DNA of 64,000 nt, taken from positions 14,702,911 to 14,766,910 of the forward strand of contig WPIO01000003.1 of NCBI GenBank assembly GCA_009760855.2. Direction: 5' to 3'. The stretch is from Cristatella mucedo (taxonomy: Eukaryota; Bryozoa; Phylactolaemata; Cristatellidae). How positions within the stretch are numbered: position 1 is the stretch's first letter; each line of letters opens with the position of its first letter. The translations under genes were made by a program, and so were the position numbers. Shown piece by piece: positions 34,747-46,085 of this stretch. The notes beneath the pieces were generated by a model. The model did not search any database and was not told where the DNA came from. It saw nothing but the letters and a program-made list of their open reading frames with translations.

Positions 34747-35228
34747 AGCTATTTCGGGAGATGAAGCCGATGACGCCCTGGGAGATGTCTTGTGCAGCGT
34801 CCCTAGGCTTCGATGGCTTCGGAGACTTCGTTGGCTGGCTGCTGAACTTCGAAAGGGAGATCGAGGAAAGTGGCTACGAACGAAGTGAGTGCCACTTGTT
34901 TTTGCTCCTTGCGATGCAAGGCGGGGCCTTCACGTTTGCCTCGGGGCTCCCGTAGGAAGTTCAGGATGACTATGCCAAGCTTCGTGAGGCCCCAGTGAGG
35001 GCATTCACCTCGCCGGCCGGTAGAGCGCGATTGCTGCACGCTGATCGGGTAAAGGCTGGTCGGACTGAGAGGGCCGACAGGAGCGACCAGAAGCGGCAGC
35101 AGCGATCACCGACTGTGTGCCAGGCGACAGAGGTTTGTCAGGCTGCCACCCCGTGGCGGCAGGCAACGGCTATCAAAGCGGTGACGGTTGGTCAGGCTGC
35201 GATGGTGTTCCACGAAGCAACGGCGTAG
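34728..35228 (+). pseudogene. gag-like frame of the LTR element, broken by an amber stop
   Basis: A frame from an ATG at 34728, inside the last 19 bases of the LTR. It carries FVGWLLNFEREIEESGY and AFTFASGLP, then DDYAKLREAP after the stop, the order seen in Ty3/gypsy capsid (retrotransposon gag) domains. In-frame TAG codons lie at 34953-34955 and 35226-35228. The same frame then continues into the alanine-rich ORF from 35250. No zinc knuckle was seen. Confidence 0.5.
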
Positions 35229-35249
35229 TGCGAGGCAACGGTCAGCGGT

Positions 35250-35966
35250 GTGACTGAGGCGACGGATAGTGAGACGGCGCACGGAGAGGCAGCGGCGTCC
35301 GCGTGGAGGGCGGCGACGTCCGCGTGGAAAGCGGCAGCGGCCGCGTGGAAGGCGGCGGCGTCCGCGGCAGAGTCGGCGGCGTCCGCGGCAGAGTCGGCGG
35401 CGTCCGCGACAGAGTCGGCGGCGGCGTCCGTGGCAGAGTCGGCGGCGGCGTCCGCGACAGAGTCGGCGGCGTCCGCGTGGAAGGCGGCGGCGTCCGTGAG
35501 GAAGGCGGCGGCGTCCGCGACAGAGTCGGTGGTGGCGTCCGCGGCAGAGTCGGCGTCCGCGTGGAAGGCGGTGGCGTCCGCGACAGAGTCGGCGGCGGCT
35601 TCTGCGTGGGAGGCGGCGGCGTCCACGAGGAAGGCGGCGGCGCCGGCGACAGAGTCGGTGGCGTCCGCGACAGAGTCGGTGGCGTCCGCGATAGAGTCGG
35701 TGGCGGCGTCGGCGGCAGAGTCGGTCGCGTCCGCCAGAGAGGTAGTGGCCGGCGATGCAGCGAAAGCCATGAAGGTGACGTTGGCCTGCGACCAGCCGGT
35801 GGGCTGTGACGCGGCACAGGCAGGAGAGTGTGTGCAGACTGAAGAGTCTGCACAGGACGGAGAGGCTGTCCAGGAGGGAGAGATTGTGCAGGCCGCAGAG
35901 ATTGTGCAAGCCGGAGAGACTGCCCAGGTTGGAAAGGGTACGCAGGATGTTGAAGCAGCTGCTTAA
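35250..35966 (+). CDS. Alanine-rich repeat ORF inside the LTR element (238 codons)
   Basis: Encodes seven- to eight-residue repeats of the forms AASAAES, AASATES and AASAWKA, then an acidic, glutamine-rich end (VQEGEIVQAAEIVQAGE). It is in the same frame as the gag-like region, so it may be its downstream part. The repeat is GC-rich (GGCGGCGTCCGCG units), so every frame is open on both strands. Whether this frame is translated cannot be decided here. Confidence 0.35.
   Translation: MTEATDSETAHGEAAASAWRAATSAWKAAAAAWKAAASAAESAASAAESAASATESAAASVAESAAASATESAASAWKAAASVRKAAASATESVVASAAESASAWKAVASATESAAASAWEAAASTRKAAAPATESVASATESVASAIESVAASAAESVASAREVVAGDAAKAMKVTLACDQPVGCDAAQAGECVQTEESAQDGEAVQEGEIVQAAEIVQAGETAQVGKGTQDVEAAA
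35300..35745. repeat. GC-rich tandem repeat GGCGGCGTCCGCG(ACAGAGTC)
   Basis: Irregular tandem array of 21- to 24-base units built from GCGTCCGCG and GAGTCGGCG. It lies in the interior of the LTR element and generates long spurious ORFs on both strands. Confidence 0.9.
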
Positions 35967-36204
35967 ATCGGAGACGCGGCGGCAGAATCGGCAGAGGCGG
36001 ATGAAGCGACGGCGGTTGGTGTCCGAAAAACAGTGGCTGTGGACGTCAGCTCGACGACGATGGTCGATGGCTCACGTTGCCGGCTGGTCGCAAAAGGCCG
36101 TGCACCAGCTTGCCTCTTGCGATCAGCCGTCAGGTAGCCTGTGGGGTCAGCTATTGATGCTAGCTGCTATGTGGAGGATGTGTAGGGTCTAGTTTGCATC
36201 GTTT

Positions 36205-36290
36205 ATAGATAGGCTTTGCTGCTTAGATAGGCTCGTCCATTGCTGCATAGATAGGCGCGTTTATTGCTGCTTAGATAGGCTCGTTCATGC
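36205..36290. repeat. Short tandem repeat GCTGCTTAGATAGGCTCGT
   Basis: Four imperfect copies of TAGATAGGC(T/G)CGTTTATTGC-type units between the coding part and the purine tract of the LTR element. Confidence 0.75.
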
Positions 36291-36349
36291 TGCCCTGTAC
36301 ATTGCAGCTACGTGTGTAGGTGCTGCAAACTTGTGACCTTAAGGGGGCG

Positions 36350-36631
36350 TGTAGTTTGAGTGTATGCCAGCTCCTCTAATGAGTCTGTGATGTGGCATGG
36401 ACACCGGCCGGTAACCCCTGGTGGCCAGATGGTGAATTCACCATCAGGGTCGGCCGCTGCACAGTTGTTGTCCTCGATGAATCATCGGGGTCAACCAGAG
36501 GAGTGGGGGAGGAGAGACTCTAGTGTGAGAAGGGGGCGAAGGCAGTCGTGCGTTTTGCTGCTCCGTGCCTTGTACAATAAACCGTTGGTGTTGTTCATCG
36601 GCTGGCTCTCTGATGGGCGAACCGAACCACA
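36350..36631 (+). repeat. 3' LTR
   Basis: Directly follows AAGGGGGCG. Carries AATAAA at about 36578. Ends CACA, followed by the target duplicate TCTTA (36632-36636). Confidence 0.92.
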
Positions 36632-37007
36632 TCTTACTCGTCGCTTTCACCCTCGCCCAAGTCCCACTGGGGAACAAGGGCAAGGGACGGTTGTGGTTAG
36701 CAACGTTAGCGTGCTGCAACGGTCAGACAATTCTCTCTAGAGAATACTATCGTAGCTATTGAGATTAACGCTGCGCTCGAGTATCCGGTTAATTCCCAGC
36801 AGACATGGAGTGTCGCCGAAGCTTTTGGGCTTCGCATTCTGCAACGCATTTGATTTTGCTTCTCAATAAGAAAACAACATATCGCTCCTGCAGAAATCAG
36901 GCCACGGTAGCGTACTAAAGACCATTTAAGTACTGCGACAATAAGCCTTTATTTGGTGACCAAAATTGCAATAAGGACCTGTATAGTTCGTGCTTGCTTT
37001 GGGTATG

Positions 37008-38010
37008 ATGTGATGTAATATAATTTAATGTATCTCCGCTTGTAACTCCACAAAGCCATACAGACTATGTAAGTGTTACGAAGGAGAGTTTTATATAGCC
37101 CTTTTAGAGCCTAAGCGGCTTTCGGTACGCATTCGGTAGCCAACAGACTTCGTCTCACGCAACAAAGAGAAAGTGGGAAGCATAGCAGAGTCAGGAGAGC
37201 AGTTGAGGTAGTGAGTAGCATGGAAGTAGCACCTCAGGACCGCTGAAAATGATGAGCCATAGTCGGCAGCAGGAGAGTATTGCCGTTGCGTAAGAATTAT
37301 GGAAGAGAGCTCCACAGCCTAGGACCTGCAAAGCTAAAGCTTCTGTCGCCAACACTCTTTGAGCGGAGGAATGGAACAGCTAATTGATTGTCCACACAGG
37401 ACCTGAGAGCGTATGGAGGCTGAAACTGGCGCAGCAGTTCAGCTAGGTACGAAGGAGCCAAGCCGTGGCGGGCCTTGTGGCTCAGCGTAAGAACTTTGTT
37501 CTGTATCCGTTGCTCAACCGGCACCCATCCTTGCTCTTTTAGCAAAGGAGACACGTGCTCAAACTTCTGGGACTTGAAGACTAGCCTTGCAGCCATATTC
37601 ATAGTCAGCAGCAGTAGCCTAGTTGCTTTCTTTGGTAGCCCAGCCTATAGGGAATTACAATAATCAAGCCGAGACAGAACTAAGGATATAGTTAATTTTT
37701 TTACAAGCCACTGTGGAAGGCAGCTCCTAATCTTTGATAGAGATCGGACGTAATGGCTAGCTGTATAAGCAGTCTTCTGAATGAAGCTTTTAAAATTTAG
37801 ACAGCAGTAAGAAACGACACTTAAATTTCGAGCACGTGATGGTCGCACAACAGCATCAACTATTAGAAGAGCAAAGCCTACTAATCTAGCCACACGCTTA
37901 GGGTGTCCTATGAGCAGCAATTCATTTTTATCGTCATTTAGTTTTAAGAAATTCTCCGCGCGATAAACGTTCTCTGTTTTTAGCTTAGCTATTGTGTAGC
38001 CCATATATAT
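37008..38010 (-). mobile_element. LINE family B (CR1/L2-like), 3' half
   Basis: Minus frames encode NMAARLVFKSQKFEHVSPLL and SVGDRSFSFAGPRLWSSLP, and earlier AENFLKLNDDKNELLLIG. Its 3' end has GGAGATACATT-type repeats (TGTAATATAATTTAATG on the plus strand), unlike the (ATT)n of family A. Broken frames. Confidence 0.85.
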
Positions 38011-38084
38011 TGACTACATTTTCTAACGAATTACAACGGTGATTGTCAATAACATCATTGGTATTATCAATTAAGTATATATGA

Positions 38085-38205
38085 ATAACATCATGTTTTG
38101 TATAGTGCTATGAGATAACTTAATCTCAAGCCAGGTGCATCGTATATGCCTCAGGCCTGGAGCCTAAGTCGGCAAAGATGAGCACTTTAACCCCATCACG
38201 GATCT
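38085..38205 (-). mobile_element. Degenerate SINE-2
   Basis: TTGTATAGTGCTATGAG, TTAATCTCAAGCCAGGTGCA, ATATGCCTCAGGCCTGGAGCC: the complement of SINE-2 from tail to head. Confidence 0.55.
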
Positions 38206-38789
38206 CTGTTAACCTCTGCCAAGTGTCCCTACCATCTGGCTTGTACATTAGTAGTATTCATAGCCCTGAACATGTGAGATATGACACGGCTAGCTAGGGG
38301 TCAACAAGGTGAGCCAAATCTGTCCTTTGACTTGGGGTCATGATGAGCGGTGAATTAGGTCAAGGCAGTCAGTGAAGAACTCTAAAAAAATCCAAGCGTT
38401 GACTTCGTAATGGATTGGAACACTCGCCTCCCTAACTATGGAGTCCTGGCGTTCCTGAAGACCACGTCTGGCCACCGAAGAACAAGAGATACCGGCTGCC
38501 AGGATGCTTAAGTGTCTCGGCATTCCGCGTACTCCCTTAGTCGTGCTTTGTATATAGCCCCCTGCAAGTTTTGTTGACTGTTACATGTACTGCAGCAGGC
38601 CCTTGCTCTGACCTACAGCCAGTCCCATCTTGGGCGTTGGTGCATTGAGGCTCCCGGGCAACAAAGTCAGTTACTGACAGATCGATAATTCGGCGTCTAT
38701 TCTAACGATTGTATTTAGGGTTCCTAATAGTGTTATTTAGTTCCTCTGTTGTTGTTTGCGAATGTGACGGATGTAAAGACTTAATTAAT

Positions 38790-40640
38790 CAAACAATCGT
38801 TCCTCAGTGCTATTCTTGAGATAGCCACCTGACAGTCGAGTCAGAAAATGAAGGGGCCTGAAAGTGAATGATAGAACCTTAAAGCCGATATGCTGCTTGA
38901 CTTGGGAGCCAGTGCTGGTCGGCGAGAAGTGGTTTGCTATGGCAACTACGACGCTCACTACAGACAAGCCTAGCTGCAGAGTTTTGCACCAGCTGTAAGC
39001 ACCTGCTTGCACAGGCCGGTTGACTAGCAAGCAGTGAGTTACAGAAGTCAAGATGGAATAATATACAAAATATTATTGATTGGTATAGCGCCCCAAGAAA
39101 GCTGAATCTCTATTCAGGCACTTCACATGTGCCTCGGGGCTCGAGCCAACGACCTTAGCCAAACCTTGGTCGGAGCGAGCACCTTAACCACTGGAATACC
39201 ACAAAGGCATGGATCAATTTAGATCTACATATCCCTATCTAAATAAGTCCGAATTTAAGCAATGCTATGTAGCTGAAAGTATAGAGACTTGACTGTGGAG
39301 CAGATGTGGTCGTCTAATGAAATATCACTTTGGAACATGGCACCTAGATCACATGCAGATTCGACAGGCCGGTGCAGGCAGAGCCGATTTTGAAAATTTG
39401 CCTTTCCAATTTCTAAATCGCACTTTGTTTGCCCATAACTACTAGGTTGGTTTTATCAACATTCAATTTAAGAAAGTTTTCTGCCACCCATGTGCAGATG
39501 CCATCAATACATGCAGCAAGTGAGTTGAGGGAATCCGACGTGCTCAAGGGTTGGGAGGGATCAAAGCTAAGGTACAACTGAGTGTCAGCCGTATAGAAGT
39601 AAATACCTAGATTGCGCCTGGAAATCACATCGGCAAGAGGGAGAGTATAAACAGTGAAAGAACTGAGCCAAGCACAGATCCTTAAAGTACCTCATACTTC
39701 AAGGGCTACTCGGATGATCTTTGTCCACTCACATCAATACTCTAGAGCTCCCATTGAGATAGGATCTGAACGATTGCAATGCAGTGCCAGTCATGCCCAT
39801 GTGAGATGAGAGACGCTATAGAAGGACTTGGTAATCGGTAGCATCAAAAGTAAAAAGCTACCAAAAGATCAAGAAAAATAAGCAGAGGTACCCACGTCTG
39901 CATTCCCATGTCTGCATTCCTAAGTAGGTCGCTGTACATCCAAAACAATACTGACGCTGTGGGGTGATAAGCTTTAAAAACCAGACAGGGATTTTCTAGC
40001 AAGGTTTAAAGTTTCCATGTACGAGTTCGGCTAGTCTACTACGACTCGTTCCAGTTTCTTTGATAGGAATTTTAGAATGGAGACTGGGCGGAAGTTGCTA
40101 AAATTATCTTGGTCTGGTGTGGCTTTCTTAAGTAGTGGCCTGACTAAAGCCTTTTTTTGAAAGGTGGTGGGATACGACCTGAGGCAAACGATATATTTAA
40201 GATGTTAGTTGTGTACGGAAGCAGCAGATCAATGTATCGTAGAAGCAGGACAGTGAGAATAGAGTCCAAAGAATTAGTTGTCTTCTTTGACTGGGATATG
40301 AACTTCAGGACGAGGTCACTCATGGCCTTCGTTGAGAGACATTAAGGTGCTGCGTGGAATTGAGGGAGAGGAGTCTTGTGGGGTTTTTGTTGAGTAACAG
40401 GAGTCAAGAAGGAATGCCGTTACCTTATGAATGGACTCTGAGCTTGTCTTGCGTGCAGCCAAAGAACCTAGAAAAGCAATCAGCTAGATTTTTACAAGGT
40501 TTACTAGGCAAGGATCTATCCTGGGAGCAGCTAAGAAGACGATTTATCGTAGACATCCGCATTCTTTATTGGGCATACAATTTCTTTTATCTGGTCGTTC
40601 CTAATGACATTTCGCACATCGTCACTAAGGGGTAGCAGCG
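38790..40640 (-). mobile_element. LINE A copy (RT and C-terminal region), split by SINE-2
   Basis: Collinear with the best copy at 60.9-63.8 kb from the C-terminal end (RRPVQAGAYSWCKTLQLGL) through AENFLKLNVDKTNLVVMGK to the N-terminal RT region near 40.6 kb. Multiple stops and frameshifts. A SINE-2 lies at 39061-39191 between duplicated TGGAATA. Confidence 0.85.
39061..39191 (-). mobile_element. SINE-2 inserted in LINE A, with target duplication
   Basis: Minus strand: tRNA-like head (AGTGGTTAAGGTGCTCG), B box GGCTCGAGCCC, then GAAGTGCCTGAATAGAGATT and GGGGCGCTATACCAATCAAT. Flanked by TGGAATA at 39054-39060 and 39192-39198. The uninterrupted LINE site is seen at about 32000. Confidence 0.88.
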
Positions 40641-40859
40641 ACATGCTTTTTCTAGAACCTAATTTTACCTGGTTTTCTTGGTTGGGTTTGCTTACCTAAG
40701 AAAGATTGAGTTAATCTTACTAAACGGAAAGGGTCGCACTACAACCAGCAATCACGACTCGTGAGTCTTTTGTGTGCTTTTGCTGTGTGTCTTGGCATGA
40801 TAATTGTCTGCTTTTGCATGCTTGCTCAAGCAGGATACTTTGATTTTCATTAGATCCTA

Positions 40860-41600
40860 GTTATTATTTCTCCTGTAGAGAGTTGTAAAGTGCCTAAAAT
40901 CAGAGTTCTCTTTGGGTGCTGTACAAAAGAGCTACTACTATCGATACTAAAAAATCGGGAGCAATAAACCCACTTACCTCACTGCGATGCGATCCCTCTT
41001 ACATGGATCGCTCTTTAACGCTACTAAAAGACGAGACTGTTGCACCCTCAAAAAGCCTAGATCGCTGTACCCAGGTATGCGTTTTAAAATTGCCTTAGTC
41101 TAGTTGATCAAGTCAGTCCACAGGCAAGTCAGCTTTCTTTCAACTTTTTATTATTACAAGCTCGGGTTCCCTTAAAAAAAGAGTATCATGGAAAAGTTAC
41201 CCAATGCATTCTCTAGACATTTGCACAAATCTGTTTGTGGTTTATTTTAACAACTATATAAAACACCTACAGATAGTGCAAAACTAGGCATCTAGGTTTT
41301 TCTATAGTAAAAGTCGCAACTTCTCATTATACCACATCTCTCCAACCTGCACTGGCTTTCTGTCAAGGATTGTATCGGCATCAAGGTCTCCTACATCACT
41401 CATATGCCCTTTACTTATCACATCATTTAGTAGGTCCCTGTGATTCGACCTGTATGTGCTTTTGCCTGCTGACACTGTGTATGCTGCCACTAACCACACT
41501 TGCATGCTGACCTTGTGCATCAGTTCTCTGATGGTGCTTTATCAAGAGTCCTATTATCATTTTATTATTATATTATTATTCTTATTATACGTTATTATTA
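40860..41600 (+). mobile_element. LINE A 3' fragments, two pieces
   Basis: GTAAAGTGCCTAAAATCAGAG at about 40884 is a 3' end. At 41290-41600, TCTCCAACCTGCACTGGCTT, GTAGGTCCCTGTGATTCGACC and a shortened end with an (ATT)n tail belong to a second, internally deleted copy. Confidence 0.65.
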
Positions 41601-42404
41601 TGTTTCATATTCCTATTATTCCCTCCGACTCACCCATCTGAATTACTTGCTCACTTAAAATTCCCTTTTACAATTCATTCGTCTGACTTGGCTGGTTAAG
41701 GTGTGCCTAAAATCCTAAAATCCCTCCAAAACAGTGCTTTCATTTCCTATACCCCTGAAGCCTGGAGCTCACCATCGGCTTACATATCCTGACTTGATAA
41801 CAGTAAAATTAAACCCACATGTTCACTCACCTGCTTTGTTCACATTATGTTTCCTTACCGTGCTTCTTCACGTGATACAATCGTTTCTGCTACTGCTACT
41901 GATAAGTTACTTTGGTTACTTTCCAGCCTATGTGGAGTGCCCCAGCAAAAGATTTTAGATCTGCTACAATGCAAATTTATTATAACTATTTCATTTATTA
42001 GTATTTTTAATGCAGCATTGTTATACGCTGCTTCTCGTTGGCATTATAATTAGAAGTAATCTTAGCGTATCGCCGTGCTGGCTGAATTTTGGTTCACAAA
42101 AGAAATGCAAGGTAGGAAAACGCTTCTGCCCTTGAACGTAGAGCATTAGGGTAGAGCAGTTTCGGTAGGATCATTTAGAAAGCTTAGCTCAGGTAGATGG
42201 GCTTGAGAGCCAACCGTGGCATTTTCGCCGCCTGTCGTGCTGCGCTTCGCAGGAGTGCCCGGCCGATGGCGGCAGACGACGAGTCAAACTCAGCCTAATA
42301 TCTCTTTGAGAATATTGTCTCAACCCTCCTTCCGGCAATCGAACGTTAAGTGGGCGAGCCTCAGCAGACGATTAATGGTGGTAGTACTTCACCGTGAAAA
42401 TTTT

Positions 42405-42575
42405 TAGCTGATTTAACTGCATCATTTGTATGAGCCTTAACGGCTATCACCATCGCTTACAGTTGGCAATAAAATTCACCCATTATGATATTCGAACCCG
42501 CGACCTGAGGTTGAGAAGAGCGAGCACCTTACGTCCTGGGCTGTCACAGCCCACTAGTAGTTCCAGATGTCAGGC
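42405..42575 (-). mobile_element. tRNA-derived SINE-1
   Basis: Complement: tail GCTGATTTAACTGCATCATT, body GGCTATCACCATCGC, B box complement ATTCGAACCCG at about 42490, head AGCGAGCACCTTACGTCC. Confidence 0.78.
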
Positions 42576-42579
42576 CCAA

Positions 42580-44130
42580 AACTGTAAACTCTTTCTTGGC
42601 ATTCTTTACCTTTTGTCTAATATATATACTTAAGACCAAGACGATTCTCGCTCAAGGCAGCCAGCGTCCGACAGTTGCTTCACTCGATTTTGTTAAAACC
42701 TGGGAGGTGGGCGGGCACTCATGCCACCTATCAATGACTACGGAAGAGCCTGCGACGAGCGGTGAAGAAGGGTTTGACTGATGCCACCGAACACATTTAT
42801 ATAGCCCGGCGACATGCATTTTGTTGGTGTGTGTTCGTGCGTGTGTCGCACGTACGTGTATGTGTATGAGCGAGCGTGTGTAGAGCTCGCTCGCGTGCGT
42901 GTGCGCTACCGGCTTGGAACTTGGCAAGGTGTTGAGTCTAGTCTTTCCTACCTCCGGTTAGTGAGTGGAAGGAACGTTTTCGGTTAGCAAAACAGCCTTC
43001 CTAGCTCCGATCTCTGTGCAGGAGATAAAAGTGAGCGTCTTTTTCTGTTAGGAAGTAGACATCGGTGAAGCGACGATCGGAGCACGTGGGGTCTGAACCG
43101 ACGTGAAACTAGTCGCGATCTTCATGCTGCTCGGCCCCTTAGTCTATGCTGGTTGCGTCCCAGCAATAGCCGCCGTTGACCTGAGTACGGGGTCAGTGTT
43201 TCCTCCATAAGAGCTCCTTGTAAATTGGACCATGTCCGTGCGTTTCTCTTGGAAAGCGTTTGAGAGGAGCATGGTAACGAGACTAAATAAGACTCGCATC
43301 GACATTGTGCGCCGGCGTATGAAGATATATAAAATCCACAATTCGTGCTTAGCAACTAGATCTAGCGCACGCAAACGAACTTCCAATCCTAGCAATAGTG
43401 GGCTAGAATTGTACCTGAAACCCTCTATGCGTGGCGTTCTACTTGTTGCGCACCCAGAGCGACCTGCATTCAGGAGTGGGTTTCGCGTTCGAGCGGCGAC
43501 GGAGCCAGGGCGAACCCATCTCCCGCGAGGGTTCCGCATTACACTAAGCTATTCCCATGCACAGCATGAACGCCTCAAAAAAGTATACCTCATAAATTAA
43601 TCTTACTAGCCGCAATAGCTCGCTGCTATAACCGGGTCTTCACCCTTACAGGAATTAAAAATTCTTTCTCTTTCAGCGGGATGCTATGGTACCACAGCAC
43701 TTAAATGCAGGGACCAAGCAAGCCTCGTTCTCACAGCAGAGTTTAGGGTCACCCACGCTGTTATACACAAAAATATGTATGAGATTTTGCATTAACTTAC
43801 ATTTCTTACAGTGAAAAAAAAACTTCAGGCTTTAGTAGCCGAAAGCCGACGTTTTAAGTTCAGCTTTTGGGAGGGTGCCTTAAACAAATCTGAATGCAAA
43901 AACTCTGCTGTCAAACATAAAATGGTTCTTGGCTAGACTGTGTTAGTCGTTTGACTGAGATTCAGAGCTTTCTTGCAATCAAGCCAAAATAATTCCGTCA
44001 GAATTGTAGCTCTCTTATCAACTATGTTATCAGGAGCACTTGTGAGCAGACTATTTTATATCAGCTTCCTTCGCGGCCATGCTAAGTACGGTGCTCTACT
44101 TCAATAAGTCAGTCAATGCTGAACAATACA
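42580..44130. other. Intergenic DNA with GT-rich alternating tract
   Basis: 42825-42910 is an alternating GTGCGTGTGT tract of degenerate purine-pyrimidine repeats. Beyond it I see no gene or known repeat; ORFs at 43.1-43.6 kb overlap on both strands and resemble no family. Confidence 0.35.
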
Positions 44131-44194
44131 AGTAATATATGGCACTATATCTGGTGAATTTTCAGCAACATTGTCGAAAATTCACCGTAGGTAC

Positions 44195-44490
44195 ATCAGC
44201 CTCATCATATATCTTCTTACGCAACGACATCTACTCTCCAAGTGCCGACTATGGCACATCTTTTTCAGCGGTCCTGAACTGCTACTTCTATGCTACTCAC
44301 TACCTCAACTGCTCTCTTAACTCTGCTATGCTTCCCACTTTCTCTTTGTTGCGTGAGACGAAGTCTGTTGGCTACCGAATGCGTAATGAAAGCCGCTTAG
44401 ACTGTGAGTGCGCTATACAAAACTCTCCTGCGTAACACCCACATGGTCTTTATGACTTTGTGGAGTTACTGACGGAGATACATATATCAA
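44195..44490 (+). mobile_element. LINE B 3' end
   Basis: Encodes NDIYSPSADYGTSFSAVL and FSLLRETKSVGYRMRNESRL. The 3' end with TATGACTTTGTGGAGTTAC follows. Strongly 5'-truncated. Confidence 0.82.
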
Positions 44491-46085
44491 TTAGTCAGGG
44501 TCGCCCTGGACTTCCGCCTGCCAACAACTTTCGGAATTCCTTAGTCGTCGCTTAAAATTAGTTGCTTGATGTACCTTCAAAGAATTGCGATTTAAAAACT
44601 ATGATTAATTATCTGTGCATTTTTTTAATAAGCTCATTTGAGGTTACTCATAGAGACGTACGGCGCCGTATCGTCTACTCCGATAGCGGCCCGTCTCCAC
44701 CATTGTTAGAAGGACAGTATCTATCTATGAGAATCCGTCGATGGCTACCATAATTAACTTTGAAGTTGTCTAGAGATGCGTAATTCATTTCTTTAGTTCT
44801 TTCGTGTACTTAAAACGGACAGACACTGTCAATTGGACTTCCCCCGGACATTTCCTCCTGGGCTAGGACATTCCCCCCGGGGTAGGACATTCCCCCCGGG
44901 GTAGGGCATTTCCTCGCCTCTCGTATGGAAATGTCATGATATAACTGTCTTGTTTACATATCTTGCAAAAATATTGTATAGTATATAATATATAGCATAT
45001 TCCTACATTATGGTAATCAGAATTGCGGTCGCTGCGGCCCTGCTTTTCGGCAGACCACCAAGTGCAAAGTCAAAGCTCTACCACGGGCGGCCAGCATTAG
45101 ACGCTCTCAGCAGTAGCTGCGAGCGTGTAGCAGTATCCTCGGCCGCCGCCGACGCCACCACCGCTGCCCCTCACGACATCGGCACCGCCGGCTACCGCCC
45201 GTCCAAAGCTCACCACCGCCACAGTCGTTGCTGCACTGGGTGTCGCGCGTCGACCGCCGCCGCCGCCGATGCTGCGCTGGCCGCACCGCCTCTGTCGGTA
45301 GTGCTATCGAGTCGCCGTTTATACTGGGTTGTAAATACAGTCATCCATCGTCACTTCGCACTTCGACTTTCGTGGCTTCACTCTATTGCGGTTTTTCAAA
45401 TATCTTCATTAAAAAGTTGATCGAGATCGTGAAAATAATACAGCGAGCGCTTGGTTGTCTGAGTCAATTACACACCCCTGCATCACAATTAAAATTAAAA
45501 CTACTGTACGTATGGGCTGTTGGTCTGTTTATTCGAGCAGCCCCACAAATCTTTCAGCGTCAGGTTCAGCCTCATTGAGAGCAGTAACCTTGCTCTTCTT
45601 TGCCGTGCAGTATACCTCTTCATCATCATCGAACAAATTGCTATATTTTCATAAGTTAGTGGTTGTGCAAAAACTGCATGCGTGTGTGTAATTAAATGTA
45701 CACTAAGAATAATGTAACGTTTGTAACGTCTAATAAATCTTATTATCCCTTAATTTGTCTAATATATTGGGTAATATGGGTGTAGTGGTGACTAAAAGGG
45801 TGTTAATTCATTTCCAGAGGGCTTTAATAATGTTAAAACCAAATTAGAGAGTCGTGAACAGGTTTTCTAAGCTCTAGTTACAAAGCATTCGATTTATCAG
45901 TAAATAATTGTACTTCACGGAAATTCACCTACCAGGCAGAGTCTGGAACGATTAACCGCGATAAACGAGGGACGGCTGTATATATCTGTATTCTTAGTTA
46001 TACATCCATCAACATAGGGGGAAATGTCCTACCCTGGGGGAATGTCCGGATGAAATGTCCTAGGGTCCACCACGGGGGGTCCGGC

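Larger units (their letters stand above)
34264..36631 (+). mobile_element. LTR retrotransposon, non-autonomous, with 5-bp target duplication
   Basis: Two LTRs (34463-34746 and 36350-36631, 5' TGTAG...CACA 3') flank a 1.6 kb interior. An extra truncated LTR (34264-34462) precedes the first. The whole block is bounded by TCTTA at 34259-34263 and 36632-36636, so it entered as one unit. A purine-rich tract (AAGGGGGCG) lies directly before the 3' LTR, as expected for plus-strand priming. The interior holds a gag-like frame and an alanine-rich repeat but no protease, RT or integrase. The 5-bp duplication and gag resemblance suggest a Ty3/gypsy-type parent. I could not identify a primer-binding site. 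Confidence 0.9.

Noticed and set aside
35106-35909. Long minus-strand ORF (267 codons, Arg-rich) and other long frames over the same stretch
   Set aside because: All six frames are open because of the GC-rich tandem repeat in the LTR element. The composition simply reflects the repeat, and the plus frame continuous with gag is preferred.
43144-43600. Overlapping ORFs of 122-131 codons on both strands
   Set aside because: Neither looks like a known protein, and the mutual overlap suggests chance.
45010-45420. 136-codon plus ORF, Ala/Ser-rich
   Set aside because: A GC-rich island inside the motif array. No family resemblance and no splice context; probably part of the unknown element.
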